Source of the DNA: Rhyacophila brunnea
Lineage: Eukaryota; Arthropoda; Insecta; Trichoptera; Rhyacophilidae
Length of the DNA: 64,000 bases
NCBI GenBank assembly: GCA_022495005.1
Contig: JAGYXB010001359.1
Location: 1 to 64,000 of the forward strand
Direction of reading: 5' to 3'
Positions within the stretch are counted from its first letter, which is position 1, and every line of letters begins with the position of its first letter. The notes beneath the pieces were generated by a model. That model was given only the letters and a program-made list of their open reading frames with translations, was not told the origin of the DNA and did not search any database. Shown one piece after another: positions 12,325 through 25,617 of this stretch. The position numbers were made by a program, and so were the translations under genes.

Positions 12325-15300
12325 CTATTGACATTGTTACTTCGTTGAATTGTTACATTCTTGTCGGATGGTGTTGGCGTACAATAGCAATGACATTTTG
12401 ACAGAACGTAGTTTGACTTTTGTGTAAAGTTGACCGGCTTTCAACTTTTCTCGGTAGAGTGTTTACAACCTGCTTGTTCGATGATTACACTGGGCGACTT
12501 TACAGGCAGATTGTAAATTCGCCAATAAACAGCTCGTAAAGAAGCTCAATGTAATTGACGCATAATATATAGGTTTGTGGCGCGTTGTTACCGTTTTACT
12601 TTTTAGATTAAAAAATAAAAATATCAATAACCTGGCATGGCGCGATATTCGGTACGCATCACCCGTGACCATGCCATATTGCCATAAGCGTAATAAGATA
12701 AGTAAAAAACCAGAGGGTTGGAGCGGACCCTTTTTTCTTGCATTGCTCCGCTCCGGGACCCAATAACTTGTTCCAGCCCACTTCAGGGTCTGCCCCGCTT
12801 CGGGTAAAAAAGGATATTATTATAATATATTACATAATAAATGTACTTATACAAATGTTAAAAAAATAATTATCTACCCGAGGTAGTTTTAAAATTGTAA
12901 TTTTCATTATTAATTCTATTAAAAAAACGCCAGCAAATCGTCTTTCATTATTCGAATCTTACGGCAGTGCTGCCATATATTAAATTTCAAATATTTTCTA
13001 GTAAGTATTTCAGTGTCAAATATAGTAATATTTTCATTGAATTTTAGGACGAAAATTTAATAATAAAAAAAAACCGGAGTAGTGGAGCACTTAAAATTTT
13101 CAGTGCTCCAGTTCCGCTCCTGCTCCAGGTAAAACCCCATTGCTCCACTGCTCCGAGCTCCGCTCCAACGCTGTGCAAAAAGCTATATTAGTGTATGAAA
13201 GTGGTTCTCACGTGAAATTTAACTGTGTCCTATGGAAACGACTGGTGGCCGCACCAAATTTCACTTTTGTTGTGGTTGAAAAAATTAAAGCTACATTTTA
13301 TTTACTAAAAAAATGGTTCAATTATTTATTTATATCCCATTTAATAAAAGACATTTTAACATTTTAGTACATATTTATTTATTTAAAAATACATAATGCA
13401 AATGGAAATTCCTCAATTTATAAAGTTCATTATTGAATGATCTTTTCCAGTATACAGTAGTAGGAAAATAGGCAATATTAATAAAGCAATTGTTGCCAAT
13501 TGACTTTATTCTCAGAAACGGACTATTTTACTCTAAACTTCATGATCTCATCACAAAAACACATTATGGATCATTTGAGCGTGGAAAGAAATTTAAGACA
13601 AGGCATGTATGTGGATTGAACCAATTTTATAAATAATTTTTTGAAATACTAGGTACCTATTCTGTAAAGCTATGGTGGCCGCACATGTGCACCATGGTCT
13701 ATGATAAGTAATATCAAATTTCTCGTAGAAACTCTGTAGTCACCTCTAGGTACCTCTGTATTACATGTATATGTCACCATCACCATCTCTAAATTAGATT
13801 TGATATAAATAAAAAGAATTTCAAGATTTTTGATACCTTTATGGCATATATTATGTTATATTATATTTATGGTATATATTATACCTTTAAGGTAACTTTA
13901 TCAAAAATTGTCTCAAATTGCTAGCCTCACCTCACATGTTGCTCGTTTCGGGTTTCCATCCATTCAATGAAAATAACAGGTAGGTAGGTAGGTACTTTTT
14001 TTTTGCAATTAAGTACATATTACACTACACCTAATCAATAACAGGTAATCAATTATTATTAAAGATTTTTCAGAAAATATGAAGCCAACATTCATTTATT
14101 AGTTTTATCACAGAACATCCCTGGGTTTTATAATACGATAAATAGGTACGTAATTGAGTACCTAGGGTACCTACCCTTTACATTTTTAGTGGGAAACGAA
14201 GAACTTTGTGCCCAAACCAATGTTTTTCCTAGTTTTTACAAAAGGATACACTGAAAATACCATAGATGTCGTTGTACTGTCGATCAGCGGTTGAATTGGA
14301 TATTTTTTTTTATGAATTTTACGTCAAGGACGTTTGTGCGCACAAGGTTGACAGGATTTACAAAAAAATCATTCTATCGTAACTCGTTATGACTCTTATA
14401 TTGCTTATATGCGTTTATGAATTTTAGTTTTAAATGAGCTTCGTTTGTGAGTGGCTGTAAAAACAAAATTACTTTGATAGCGATGATTGGATAGGTACAT
14501 AATTATTATCTACGAAGGTATGTAAATTATAACCTATATGTTTTAATAATCTATTGATATCTGCCCCTTTATTTACATGGCCAGGTTGTAATACTTGACC
14601 AAGTTATTATTCGTTTTTACACGTTATAATGTTAAATGATATTCGATTATACACCGATTACGGTATTATTATTATGGTTTCGTGTCGTTGTTATGGTTTG
14701 CTGCTCATGACTTTTAGTTAGACGCAAAAGATTGGTATTTCTCGATTATAATCAGTTAATTAACGATTAAGTAAATGAAATTATTAGGTATTAAAGGTAA
14801 AATGATGGTGTTCAATAGCTTAGACCACTTTTAAGAATTTTATGAGTTCATAAATTTATCTTGCCCTGTTCTTCAGTTGGTGTTTTTGTTATTTTAGTCT
14901 TCGTGTAAGGGCATTGCTCTCATGGACTGTGATGTAAAAATAATATTCCCTAGTACAAGTAGGCAATGTATGACAATCCTGGTGTTTCAATGCATTTACC
15001 AGAGTATTATCATATGACTATACTTAAATACCTACGTTAAAATTACATAACTGCTTCTTCAAAACAATGAATGACCAAGGTCTCATTATTTGGCTTTTTT
15101 TTGTTATGGGTTGAGGAAACAATCAAAAAGGGTTATATTTTACATAAAAAAATGCATCTTTATCGATCTCAAGATCTATTAACTATTACTGACTCAAAAT
15201 GTCAACACTGTTGTGACACTATTTAATTCATCCTTTTATTATGAGGTGCCTCCATTTATAGAATTGCTTGAATTAGGTACTGAAGTGTTATTTTTTTCTA

Positions 15301-15652
15301 AGAAATTTTGAGTGTTTTGCTAATGTTGAAAGATTCCAATTTTTCATTATAATATAAAATAATATTATAATATAATAATTATGGGTAGATACTATATTAT
15401 TATGATCACAAATGAAAAATAATAATAAGGATGTTCAATACCTATTTAATGTAACCAAAATGTCCAACGCTCGCAGATTCCTAATTTTACATTCAAATTT
15501 TTACTTATTAAATTTTCAAGCTGTACACCAATTTGTTTTTCTTGTTATTCATATTTTGTCAACTATGGTTAGATATTATTACAGTAAAATATTATGTAGT
15601 TGCCTACAATAGCAAGGTAAGTAAGTACCTTATGTACTTCTAATGGTAACAC
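12325..15652. other. Intergenic DNA with several repeat fragments
   Basis: At 12,477-12,551 lies one arm of the foldback repeat seen complete at 16,832-16,974. At 12,700-12,810 and 13,070-13,170 CTCCGCTCC-type words recur in both orientations, apparently ends of one decayed element. At 13,198-13,702 GTGGTTCTCACGTGAAATTT and a later TATGGTGGCCGCAC match the two halves of the small hAT MITE at 45,558, so this is a longer relative. No coding exon is recognised; the short open frames at 12,463-12,766 and 13,140-13,367 lie within these repeats. Confidence 0.45.
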
Positions 15653-15711
15653 CATTTAGACCAAGCGAGCGAATGTTTGTTGTTCCCCCGTTCACTCGCT
15701 TGGTCTAAATG
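15653..15711. repeat. Short hairpin, 21-bp arms
   Basis: CATTTAGACCAAGCGAGCGA at 15,653 and its complement ending at 15,711 pair with one mismatch around an 18-base loop. It could be the remaining ends of a MITE or a small foldback. Confidence 0.7.
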
Positions 15712-15816
15712 CAGCTTTACACGATTCACTTCTCTTAAATAAATAATGTTATAAAAGAAGACAAATAATTATTGTGTAGTACAATTTAATAATGTCTAAG
15801 TTTCGATTGTGTAGAC

Positions 15817-16069
15817 CAGTGTTTCTTAACCGGTGGTCCGCGAATTTATGACGTCCAAATGCCTATGCTAAAAATTCCAAGAAAATCTTCAAAACCCGTG
15901 CACCTGCAAGTGTTTGTGCATTGTGTTTTTGTTCTTAAAAGAGATTAATGGTTTCATCTGACAAAATCAATCGGGATCAGATGTTATTATACGTTACTAT
16001 ATACTTAAATAAAATATTTTTTATTTCTGTGTTAGCGGTCCGTATGTGTAAAAAGGTTGGGAAACATTG
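15817..16069. mobile_element. hAT-type MITE
   Basis: The left end CAGTGTTTCTTAACCGGTGG and the right end in reverse, CAATGTTTCCCAACCTTTTT, are hAT-like termini. The interior (AAAACCCGTGCACCTGCAAG) is the reverse complement of the interior of the copy at 28,198-28,548, so the two belong to one family. The flanking 8-mers do not match. Confidence 0.65.
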
Positions 16070-16831
16070 TCAGGTCCACTGTTTCCCAAAGTGGTGCGAA
16101 TAATTCATCTGTGGATTGTGGCATTTACTATTAGAAAAAATTTCAATATTGAATATCATTTTTTACTTATAAACTATAATGACTGGTCAAATCAATATCT
16201 TATAAGGCAGGGTCGGGGAACCTTTTTACGTACACGTGCCAAGCAGTTTTTCATAAAGAAAACAATAGTTTTTTAAAGTTTTCTAAAAAAAATAGTTTTT
16301 AAGAGTTATATTTTAAAAGTTTAAAAATTACGATTGAGTTCTTGATATTCTATCTTTCACCCTATTTCTAGCCAAAGGCTTTTATTCATTTTTCTTGTTT
16401 TCAAATTTCTCAAACAGATCGAAGCATTTAAATCACTCTTCTTTCATATTATATTCTCCATCACTGAACGGTTTCCATTTTTAGAGATTATGTTTGAGGC
16501 AAAATAACAATCTATTTGATAACAAGCATATTTGTTATCAAATACTTTTTCTATCTTTGCATTTTGAAAAATCATCAATCACACGATTATAAATGTTGTC
16601 TATTTTTCCCACATATTTTTGTTCAATACTGAGCATTGCAAGAGCGGTCAGTCTATTTTGGCCCATCGTATTGCGTAGAAAATATAATCCACCGAATTAA
16701 ACATTTTAAATTTAATTGTCAGTTCCAACAAATAAACCGTCACGATAAACAATGCCACAATATCACTAAATAAATCACTAAAAACCAAACTTTGTGTGTA
16801 TATTTATATAATAACTGTACCTAAAGCGTCA

Positions 16832-16974
16832 TTACATTGAGTTTTTACGAGATTGGCGAATTTATAATTGTTTGTAGTCGCTAGTGTATCGAACAAGCTA
16901 ACATGTTCGATGATTACACTGGGCGACTATACAACAACTCGCCAACAAACAGCTCGTAAAGAAGCTCAATGTAA
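16832..16974. repeat. Foldback repeat
   Basis: TTACATTGAGTTTTTACGAG at 16,832 is mirrored by CTCGTAAAGAAGCTCAATGTAA ending at 16,974 with small indels, and the inner parts (TAGTGTATCGAAC / GTTCGATGATTACACT) also pair. The right arm recurs alone at 12,477-12,551. Confidence 0.65.
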
Positions 16975-18663
16975 TTGAAGCTTAATACTTATATGATTAA
17001 AACAATCCAACACATTTATTATATTTAATACTCCGTTGATACCTAGTGGCTTTTTCAACTGACGGAACAGAGTGTGTTGGTGTCGTACGAGTCAGTTGAC
17101 ATTATGTATCTGTTTCATTTGACACATTGAAAATGTATATCTGTTTTATTCTCGGGCATTGACCGAATGTAGTGACATGTTTTGACAAAATATGAAGAAA
17201 GAGAATGGTGATTGTTGTGCTTTCTCTCCGTCTCACATATGAAAAATGAGAGAGAAAGAAATATTTTATTTCCGCATATTCTCAAATGACCGCGCTGAGC
17301 TAGCGAATGTGAGACATGTGTGTATGGTAATTACACACACATATAAATATACACTAGCGTGTTCTTGCGTTGATGTTTTAGCCGATAATTATAATTATAT
17401 ATGACATTGTACATAATATTATGTAGATTGTAAGATATTTATTTTTGGAGGGTCATTGACCATTTGACCAAAAGGGCCAGCCGCCATTGATCTTGATAAT
17501 TGCATTCCGATGGGAGTGACAAGGTACTCACCGAGAATTTAAAAATTGTGGAGGAAAGTGAATGCCATTCTTTTCACTTATTATTTTTACTTATACCTAC
17601 TCACTTCAAGATATTTTTCAATTATTATTTTGTTTATAAATAAATAAAAAATTAAAGTACGCATTTTATGTTTTATTGTAAGTCCAATGTCCTAATCTAT
17701 TTTAAGTAATATAATAATACTATGTATGGTTATAAATTATAAATAGGGAATATGTTTAAGTAGCTCGCCAGACAATTTCAATTTTTGAAAATAGCTCACA
17801 TCCTTATTGAGTTTGGAGACCATTGGTGTAGGTGATCTTTAATGCAGCGGTTTATACATGGATAATTCATGCAATATAATGTATAAAATTTTTACCATTT
17901 TACCAGTAAGTTAGTATTTATTTTCAATAATTCGGTGCTTATTGAATTTTTCTTTTCGAATTTATCGGTTAGGTACATATTTATGAAAAGATCGGGCACA
18001 GCTGCTCTAATTAAGTAGATATTAAAAACACAATTTGTATTAACTTTAGGTAAGTAGGCCTCATTTCAAAATATAAGAAAATTTATTAGCTATCTATCTG
18101 ATATAATAATATGGTATTTTATCAGATTTAAAAATGATTCCTTACTGATTAATATATCGATTACTGATATTATTTTGAAATTTTTATTAAAATTATTAAT
18201 TAGTCAGGTAGGACTTTGTATCAGGCAATGGTGCAATACATGATTAATCCAAATAAAATGTAACCGGTACTAAAGGTCAAGAAGTATTATCATATAATCA
18301 TTTTTTAGTATTCCTAGAGTTATAGTATCATTGGAGTGTTCGTATTTTTGAATATTCAGGCGCAATGTGATTAATAATTGATTATTTTTATACTAACACA
18401 GTACCTATTATAATAGATATGAATGTAGGGATACCAGACGTCTGGATTTTCCTTCTTACACAATGATAATTTTGTAGGAAAGCGAAAAGAAGAATGAAAT
18501 CGTTATTGGTTGGAAAATGGGTTTAATATTAACACAATGCTTACGGGCCCTTTTAATTAATTTTGTAATTAACGTGTTAATTTGCATTTGAAAAGCAATT
18601 AGCAAAAACACAATTTGTTGTAAACCCGTAAACCGTAAACAAATTGTTAAGTAAAAGAATTTA
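16975..18663. other. Intergenic DNA, nothing recognised
   Basis: AT-rich sequence with a purine-rich patch of repeated GAGAGAAAG words at 17,200-17,260. No exon-like conserved open frame or RNA gene was seen. Confidence 0.5.
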
Positions 18664-19000
18664 CAGTATAACCCCTATTTTACGTTTTTTAAGGGACTGA
18701 AAAAAAAACCTAATTGGAGGGAAAATGTAAAAAGGGGGTATTGAAAAAAAGAACATCTAAATTTTATGTTTCTAAAAAAATAACATATCGTGTATATTAG
18801 TTTGCGCCGTTCGAATGTCACGGCCCAATCATTGTCAAGCGCGCGTAACTCGCATATTTTGAATATTTCCGACGTAAATCGCGGGAAAGAAAAACGTAAA
18901 TGCGGGTATTAAATGTACTGAAATACATCAAGACTGAAAAAATTACACGCAATTGCCGGGAAAACGTGAATTCCGGGCACGTAAAAACGAGGTTATACTG
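18664..19000. mobile_element. Tigger/pogo-like MITE
   Basis: Ends CAGTATAACCCC and, in reverse, CAGTATAACCTC are flanked by TA on both sides (18,662-18,663; 19,001-19,002). The inner ATTTTACGTTTTTTAAGGGACTG-like segment matches the right end of the MITE at 34,940-35,347 in reverse. It is non-autonomous; the 66-codon minus frame inside is not a gene. Confidence 0.75.
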
Positions 19001-19093
19001 TATATATTGATTTCTCATTTATTTTGAAATATAATAAAAGTAGAAAAGAGTAATAAAAACATATTCTACATTTTTGTGCACTTTCATACAGGT

Positions 19094-19813
19094 CTAATAA
19101 AGAGATAGATTTATGTTTTTTAGCTGGTCCAATAAAGATGCATAATAAGCCCCTGTTATTGTTTTTCCTTTTTCCAAATAGTCAACGAAAATAATTTCAC
19201 GTGCATCCCAAAATACAGTAGCCATAACCTTACCAGCTGATTTTACGGTTTTCGCCTTCTTTGGACATGTTTCGCCTTTCGCAATCCACTGCTTTGACTG
19301 TTCTTTCGTCTCGGGAGTATAGTGGTGTATCCATGTTTCATCTACAGTCACAAAGCGACGAAAAAATTCATCCGGATTGCGTTGCATGAGCGACAACAGG
19401 GCTTTAGAGGCCACCACCCTATTGCGTTTATTGTCGACTGTGAGCAAACGCGGCACCCATCTTGCAGAAATTTTTTTCATGCCCAATTTGTCATGTAAAA
19501 TAGAAATGACGCTACCTTTTGAGATCCCTGTAACCTCAATTATCTCACTCAACTTTAATCTTCGGTCACTTAACACCATATCGTGGATTTTATTGATCAT
19601 TTCTGGTGTAGTCACCTCTACAGGACGTCCTGAGCGTGGTTCATCCTTTGTTGATGTACGACCGCGTTTAAATTCATTTAACCAGTTATAAATAGTTGCA
19701 AGTGAAGGAGCAGATATGCCGTGAACTAAATCCAACTCATTTTTTATTTCCTTTGCTGTTAACCCTTTTATATTAAAATGTTTAATAACAGCTCTAAACT
19801 CAATTTTCTCCAT
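19094..19813 (-). pseudogene. Mariner transposase, 3'-truncated
   Basis: The 239-codon frame starts MEKIEFRAVIKHFNIKG, has the HTH-type N-terminal half and the first catalytic Asp in VDETWIHHYTPETKEQSKQW, and runs to YYASLLDQLK. It then leaves homology and stops. The second and third catalytic aspartates, present in the copy at 55,245-56,286, are missing, so the product cannot transpose. From the start to SKQWI the protein is identical to that copy. Family: mariner, closest in my memory to the irritans group. Confidence 0.9.
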
Positions 19814-20000
19814 TTTCCATTTTTAATTTTCCACAAGCAAATTTTTTTTTAAATGTACGAGAAACACACAACAACCCGACCAATCTGATTGAAACTTCGC
19901 AGCATACTGAATCGGTAGTGCCGCTGCATGAAAACAAACCGCTTACAGTACTAGTCGCGCCACCTGTCGGCTTTTCTAAGGACTTATTGACCCACCCTCG
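19118..20000 (-). mobile_element. 3'-truncated mariner element
   Basis: The 5' terminal repeat, read on the minus strand from position 20,000, is CGAGGGTGGGTCAATAAGTC, preceded by the TA target at 20,001-20,002. Homology to the other copy ends near 19,118, where no right terminal repeat is found, so the 3' third was deleted. The 5' untranslated part is nearly identical to 55,060-55,244. Confidence 0.85.
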
Positions 20001-20002
20001 TA

Positions 20003-22104
20003 GGTATTAAGTATAACAAATCAATATTCTTTTTTTTTATGGACAACATCTTTGAATTTAAGGCTATAAATAGTAAGTGTATCTTTTGTTATATTTTACT
20101 TCTAGTATTTTTTGTATTCCTCTTAATGTATTAAATAAATATGCACATTTTTCTATCAATGTCATTAGAACAATTTGACATTCAAGTTTAAATTATGACC
20201 ATTTTTTATGCATGCATAATAATTATCACATATTTTCACAGTAGGATAAATACAGTTCATGAACATTATTCAGTCAGTGTAGGAAGTAGGTAATAGACTT
20301 TGGCTTATGTACACTGTCAATATTTCAAAGATATCAATAAATTATATTTGTAAGCAATGGCACAAATATTTGTGAACTCATATTGAGTCTTATTACGAAC
20401 TTCTTCCGAACCACATTCAAATTAATTCAGAATGGCCATTTTGAGTATGCAAAATACTTGGATTATTAGACATTATAATATAATCATTTAATTCATTTTT
20501 ACATATTTCCTGTTATTGCAACTTGCAATGGCTTATAATCTTATCTTTCACGTGTACCTGAATTGGACTTATAAATGAAAATTATCTTTTTTTATCTAAT
20601 AAATATTCTCCATAGAAGGTTTTATTTCAAACGCCAATATTTTAGTTCAGAAATTTCTACAACATGTGATACAGAGAAATAATATATTAATCATGGTCTC
20701 AAATCATTTTTATGATTAAAAACGATAATCTCATTGACGTAAAACCTTAATGGACGATTATTCAAGTAAAAAAGTAAGTAAGTATTTTCCCATAATCATT
20801 TTGAGTGGAGCATATTACCTACGATCTGTTGCTGCTATATGAATTGTTGAAAATTCAGTACATTTTATTTTATTCAAAAATATCTGTAATTAATTGTTAT
20901 AATCTCATAAGTATCTTAATGTTATTAGAAATTACAAACCACTAAAATGTTTAGTTATATTTAAGTACAAAATAAACTTATAAGTAAATATTTAAAATGA
21001 AGTTGTTTGTTATTTCTAATGACATATCGTTTTACACAATAATTAATAGTAAATAAGTATCCTTGTGACAACCATGTAAAAGTGACCATTGAAGCAATAA
21101 TTGTCAGTAGATGTGATGAAATCTATGTACACGGTAAAGCACAATCTGTTAACCGATAATGTAGTTCTCCAAACCCATACGTATCAAGTATATACAAATA
21201 CAATACAGACAGTTCTCGTGGTTGTATTATATATTATGTAAATTTATCAGGCTTGTCCAACTTCCAGTCTTCAAGTAGGTGATCCTTTATTATAAACATA
21301 CCACATAAGCGTGAAGTTCGATAGTTTTGACAGAAAATATTACATAGTTAGAGCGACGTCAAGCGAGAGAAAACGATGCAATATGATTCATGTAAGAGCA
21401 GTCGGAAATAATGACAGTAACAATAATTAAAAACTATGCAATTCGTGCGCAGTAGAAGAAATCGCAAACTGCGCATTTTCAAGGTTAAGCTGCTCCATTG
21501 TTATAGCGCCTCTTTACATGCATGGATTTACTTGCACCAATAGTGTGTATTTAAAACCATCGCGACAATAACATTTTACACGTTAACGTGCTGACTGTCT
21601 CGCCACTCTCATTCTTCAAGAGTAAGCAAGACGTGATGATGTGAAATCGGTTAACCTCAAAATGAGTCTCTGTGCGGTGTACTATCGTTCTACTGCGCAG
21701 GGGCAAATATTAAAAATCTCAACTGTCGCGTGAAAATTCAGAAGCTTCCGAACTTTTTTGATTCATGTATGCAATCTTGCAACTTTCACGATAATACATG
21801 TTTACACGTGCATTTTCTTGTTTTGTTTATTCAATGGAGGAGGATCCCATTAGATGAAAAATTGACTAAAAACTATTTCTCATATGCATTCTCAAGATAA
21901 TAATCACTCTGAAGGGGTATGCCCATATGCTTTGCTTAGGAGGAAAACTGATATTTTATTAGTAAGTATTTACCTGAATAACTGAATACTGAATACCAAC
22001 CAACCAACATGTTTAAATTATTCAACAAATTATCTAGGTGAGGAAAGAAAAATGTTTTTATTTTTTTCACATTCAAAAATAAGGAAAATAAATTTCTCAT
22101 CAGT
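20003..22104. other. Intergenic DNA with one dispersed repeat
   Basis: Bases 21,140-21,285 share about 125 bases (CTGTTAACCGATAATGTAGT onwards) with 27,356-27,480 in the same orientation. The stretch 21,300-21,780 is GC-richer but shows no long frame. No gene is recognised. Confidence 0.45.
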
Positions 22105-22390
22105 GGGTCTATTCTATACACAAGGCGGCTATCGATGGTAGTTTATCATATTTATGTATTGAGGGGGTTAATTGTTACAATAAGTTAACCGTCTAAACTA
22201 AACTGTCAAATAGTGCTATGTTTTAATAGCTCCTCTCTTGGCTGTGTTAACTTTTAGAGCGAGATAAACAGATTTGACAGTTTAACTTTAGACAGTTAAC
22301 TTATTGTAACAATTATATTACCTCAATACATAAATATGATAAACTGCCGTTGATATCCGCCGACAGCCGCCTTGTGTATAGAATAGACCC
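22105..22390. mobile_element. Foldback MITE, copy A
   Basis: Both ends read GGGTCTATTCTATACACAAG inward, and the arms pair for roughly 110 bases, including a TTGTTACAATAAGTTAAC core. A short unpaired centre lies near 22,215-22,250. Related copies are at 26,491-26,768 and 63,152-63,456. The open frame at 22,350 is within its arm and flank and is not a gene. Confidence 0.85.
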
Positions 22391-22616
22391 ATTGAAGTGT
22401 AAAATTAAATTTACTACATTACTTCGGAGTGTCCGGCTTCAAACAATCCGGCATGCAACACAAATTATTCCGGTATTGTATAATATTATATCCTATATGA
22501 CTACACGAAAGTCAAGAAAATATATTCCAAAAATATTATATTATGTCATAGATACTTATAGTACCTACCTAATTATGACATAAAATGGTCATAATTGACT
22601 ATTATATTTGAAGGTT

Positions 22617-22980
22617 ACACGGCAAAACTAGGCTCATTGCATTTTTTTCATTTTTGAGATTTTAATGCCAATTCGTTCAACATAATAGAAAGTGCTCAAG
22701 AATGGTATCATTAAAACCAGCAAAAACGATTTCCTTGCTTCATAAATGAAGGGAGAATAAAGTGTAGTCAAGGCAAAAATCAGCTCATTGTGTATAAACC
22801 TGCACAAAATCGTAGGATATGTTTTTATTACTTTTTTCCACTTTTATTATAATATTTCAAAATAAATGAGAAATCAATATATAAATTCTTTTACTTAATT
22901 TTAAACCAATAACGATTTCATTCTTCTTCTTGCTCTCCTGCACAATTATCATTTTGTCGATGAACCTGTTTTTGCCGTGT
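22617..22980. mobile_element. TIR element (ACACGGCAAAA ends)
   Basis: ACACGGCAAAACTAGGCTCA at 22,617 and, in reverse from 22,980, ACACGGCAAAAACAGGTTCA form about 23-base inverted ends. An internal GGCAAAAATCAGCTCATTG (about 22,770) repeats the terminal word. There is no transposase frame. Confidence 0.6.
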
Positions 22981-23095
22981 GCCCTTCATTTGCCTATAAG
23001 CATATATTTTACAAGGTAATAAAAGATGAAATAGCAAACAAATGCGTTATGTCATTATTTACAATAGTAAGCTTTTCTATGCCTCACGATATAAC

Positions 23096-23380
23096 TATGG
23101 CAGTATCTGACAGGCTGCAGATTTTTAACTACTCACGTTGAATGGAGAGCGAAGCTCTTACTACAATCGCTGTAATACCGATAATTTGTGACTTAGTATT
23201 TCATAATTATTCAAACAGGTGTCTTTGTGTGTTAATTTTTTTAGATTATGCAAATCAATCGACAGTGGTAAGTAATTAGAGTTTAAAGTCGGACGAGATA
23301 ACTCGTGAAAATTGTATGTGCGGCCTGTAGATCACGGCCTTTTAGAGAGAGTTAACTCGCTGAATGCATAGAACTGGTTA
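23096..23380 (+). repeat. Dispersed repeat, copy 1
   Basis: From CTATGGCAGTAT to CATAGAACTGGTTAA it matches 37,036-37,556 with scattered substitutions. The second copy carries an extra 245-bp MITE. The nature of the repeat is unknown; it encodes nothing. Confidence 0.65.
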
Positions 23381-23984
23381 AATAAGAAGAAACATTAAGT
23401 GTGTAAGTACATGAATAATCTGGGCGCCAAGTGTTTTCTTCTAAGTTTGTATACTATATTAATATACAGTTGTTAAAGAAACCACTGTAATTATGAGTTT
23501 ATAAACATTTATTACAAGTGAAAAATATGAATAAAAATATAATCTCTTATAATATGAATAAAAAGGTGTTGTAACCAATAATTTGGACTTTGTGACATTT
23601 GGTCCACAGAAACAATTATACAAACATAGAAAAACAAATGTACTTAGCCTCTCTAAAGTCTTCAATTTAAAACTGACTCTATTAAGGATTTCAAGAGAAG
23701 TTAAAGTTATGGATGCCGTCTGAAGGCATCCTTTAAATTAAAATAAGATGTTCAACAAGACGTTGCTGAATATCCAAAGATATCCTATTTTGTGTGTGGT
23801 CAAGGTTAGAGTGATCGTATAAATGTCATCGCAAGCCGTTCTCTCCAGATGGTGTGGAAAATATGTCCGATGATTTTGCATGCTGTTCTTTTCTTTCGTC
23901 ACAGTTTTTCTTTTTTTGATTAATTTAATTTTGTCCTCGTGCCCAATTCTTTTTGACTTTTGTAATGTACCTTGTATTTCCACA

Positions 23985-24225
23985 ACGTCCACGATGTCCG
24001 AACGGCTTACGCGTCGGCTTATAATGTCATGGGTCGGAGGTTCGAATCCTGGGTCTGGCAAATACATATTGTTTTTCAATTTGTATTTGGAGTCAGAGTA
24101 TGGATCTAATGGTTGTGCAAGTGGCTAACATCTATTTATCGTAAAACCAAAAATCTTTTAACACAATCCTCCACTCTATGGAGACCCATGTGATCCTATT
24201 AGGATCGGACATGGTCAAAAGAAAT
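23985..24225 (+). mobile_element. tRNA-derived SINE
   Basis: A tRNA-like head with B box GGTTCGAATCC (24,039-24,049) is followed by GGGTCTGGCAAATACATATT and a body ending in the self-complementary GATCCTATTAGGATC and GGACATGGTC. It is the same family as 51,236-51,457, 51,771-51,935 and 61,247-61,472 on the minus strand. Confidence 0.85.
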
Positions 24226-25373
24226 AATTGTATAGATAAAAACATATATTGTATGATTGTATGATTTGCATTTTCATTACTAAGTAGAAGTACATAATAT
24301 GGGGCTGTATCAAAAAAGTGATACTTGTTATTTCTAGATCTAAGGTTGAATGCTCTTACATAAATTATTTCATTGGCTGTCAACAAAAACTTTTTATCAA
24401 TATTTCGATGCATCATTATCACACACTAAGATTAGGTTAGATTACATTAGGTTGGGGTAGATTAGGTTAGGTCTAAAAATAATGTTATAAAAGGTCATGT
24501 GGTCATCTGCGGCACTTTTACCATTTAAAATTTGCTTTTATTATTAAGATTATGTATTTGATATACATCCAGACGTGGGGTCTAAATTTATTTGATTAAC
24601 CTTAATAATGCTGTTCTTATATGACTTTCCCTTGTGTTGATAATATGATTAAAAAGGTCGCATTTGTATGAATATGCATAGGTTAAAAAATAGAATATAC
24701 ATACATATTACAGTTTTGTAGAATTATTTATTAAACCCTTGAAAATTCAGTACATCGCTTTAGATATTGAGTTGGAATGTCTTTAAACATACAAGAATTA
24801 TCAGATTATCTGTTGAAATAATTAATTAAGTATTTAGAGATATTACCAGATTATAATTAATGATAGCTTGTTTAGCAAGAACAAGTCCAGGATCAAATCA
24901 GTGTGAAATTAGTCTCAGGTAATTAGGAAATAATTTTATTATGAAACACGCTTTTTATCCACCAGCGTATTTTACGACCTTATTGTAAAATATGTCGAAT
25001 TGGGTTGCATAGCTGATTAATGTGCACTGTTAAATGTTTGAATGAATTCAAGGGATTGGTGTACAGCTATAAATGTGCATATATTGAATTCACATGCAGC
25101 TTATATTGCTGATATTATGATGCACAAATGTACCGTGCATCAGGTTGCAGTACATTCCAAGGTGCACTGTCCAATTGCATATTCATATTTATAACTGTAA
25201 TCAAATCACTTATGAACTGTCATTGAGTACAAGTTGAGTGCTCACAATAATAATGAAATTATCTGTCACCAATAGCAATACAATTGTTTCATACTGTCAA
25301 TCAAAATTCATTTACTTTGATAACCTTTAAAAGGCAAACTCCAGGACACTCTCAATACTTACGTGACATAGAT
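24226..25373. other. Intergenic DNA with degenerate TTAGG words
   Basis: At 24,430-24,472 ATTAGGTTAG-type words recur about five times, degenerate telomere-like units. The rest is AT-rich. Repeated GTGCACTG/GTGCAT words occur at 25,020-25,170. No gene is recognised. Confidence 0.4.
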
Positions 25374-25617
25374 CAGTGCTCGCCAACTTTTTTTGCGTCA
25401 CAGCAGATTTTTTAAGTTAAGCAAAATTGCGACCAATGAAGAATACTACCACCAACCCAACATCTTTTTTTCAAATAGTTCAGTAGACATATTTTCCGTA
25501 TTTCACATGAAAACAATAATTAGAGGTAAATATTTATAATAAAAGTTTAAACTCACATATTCAGAAGGAACACATGAAGGTTGATTGTTTTACTTATGCT
25601 TGTTTGAGAGAACAATA

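Noticed and set aside
24000..24060. Functional tRNA gene at the GGTTCGAATCC B box (also at 51.4, 51.9 and 61.4 kb)
   Set aside because: All share the same non-tRNA body and 3' hairpin, and the acceptor stems do not close; they are SINE heads.
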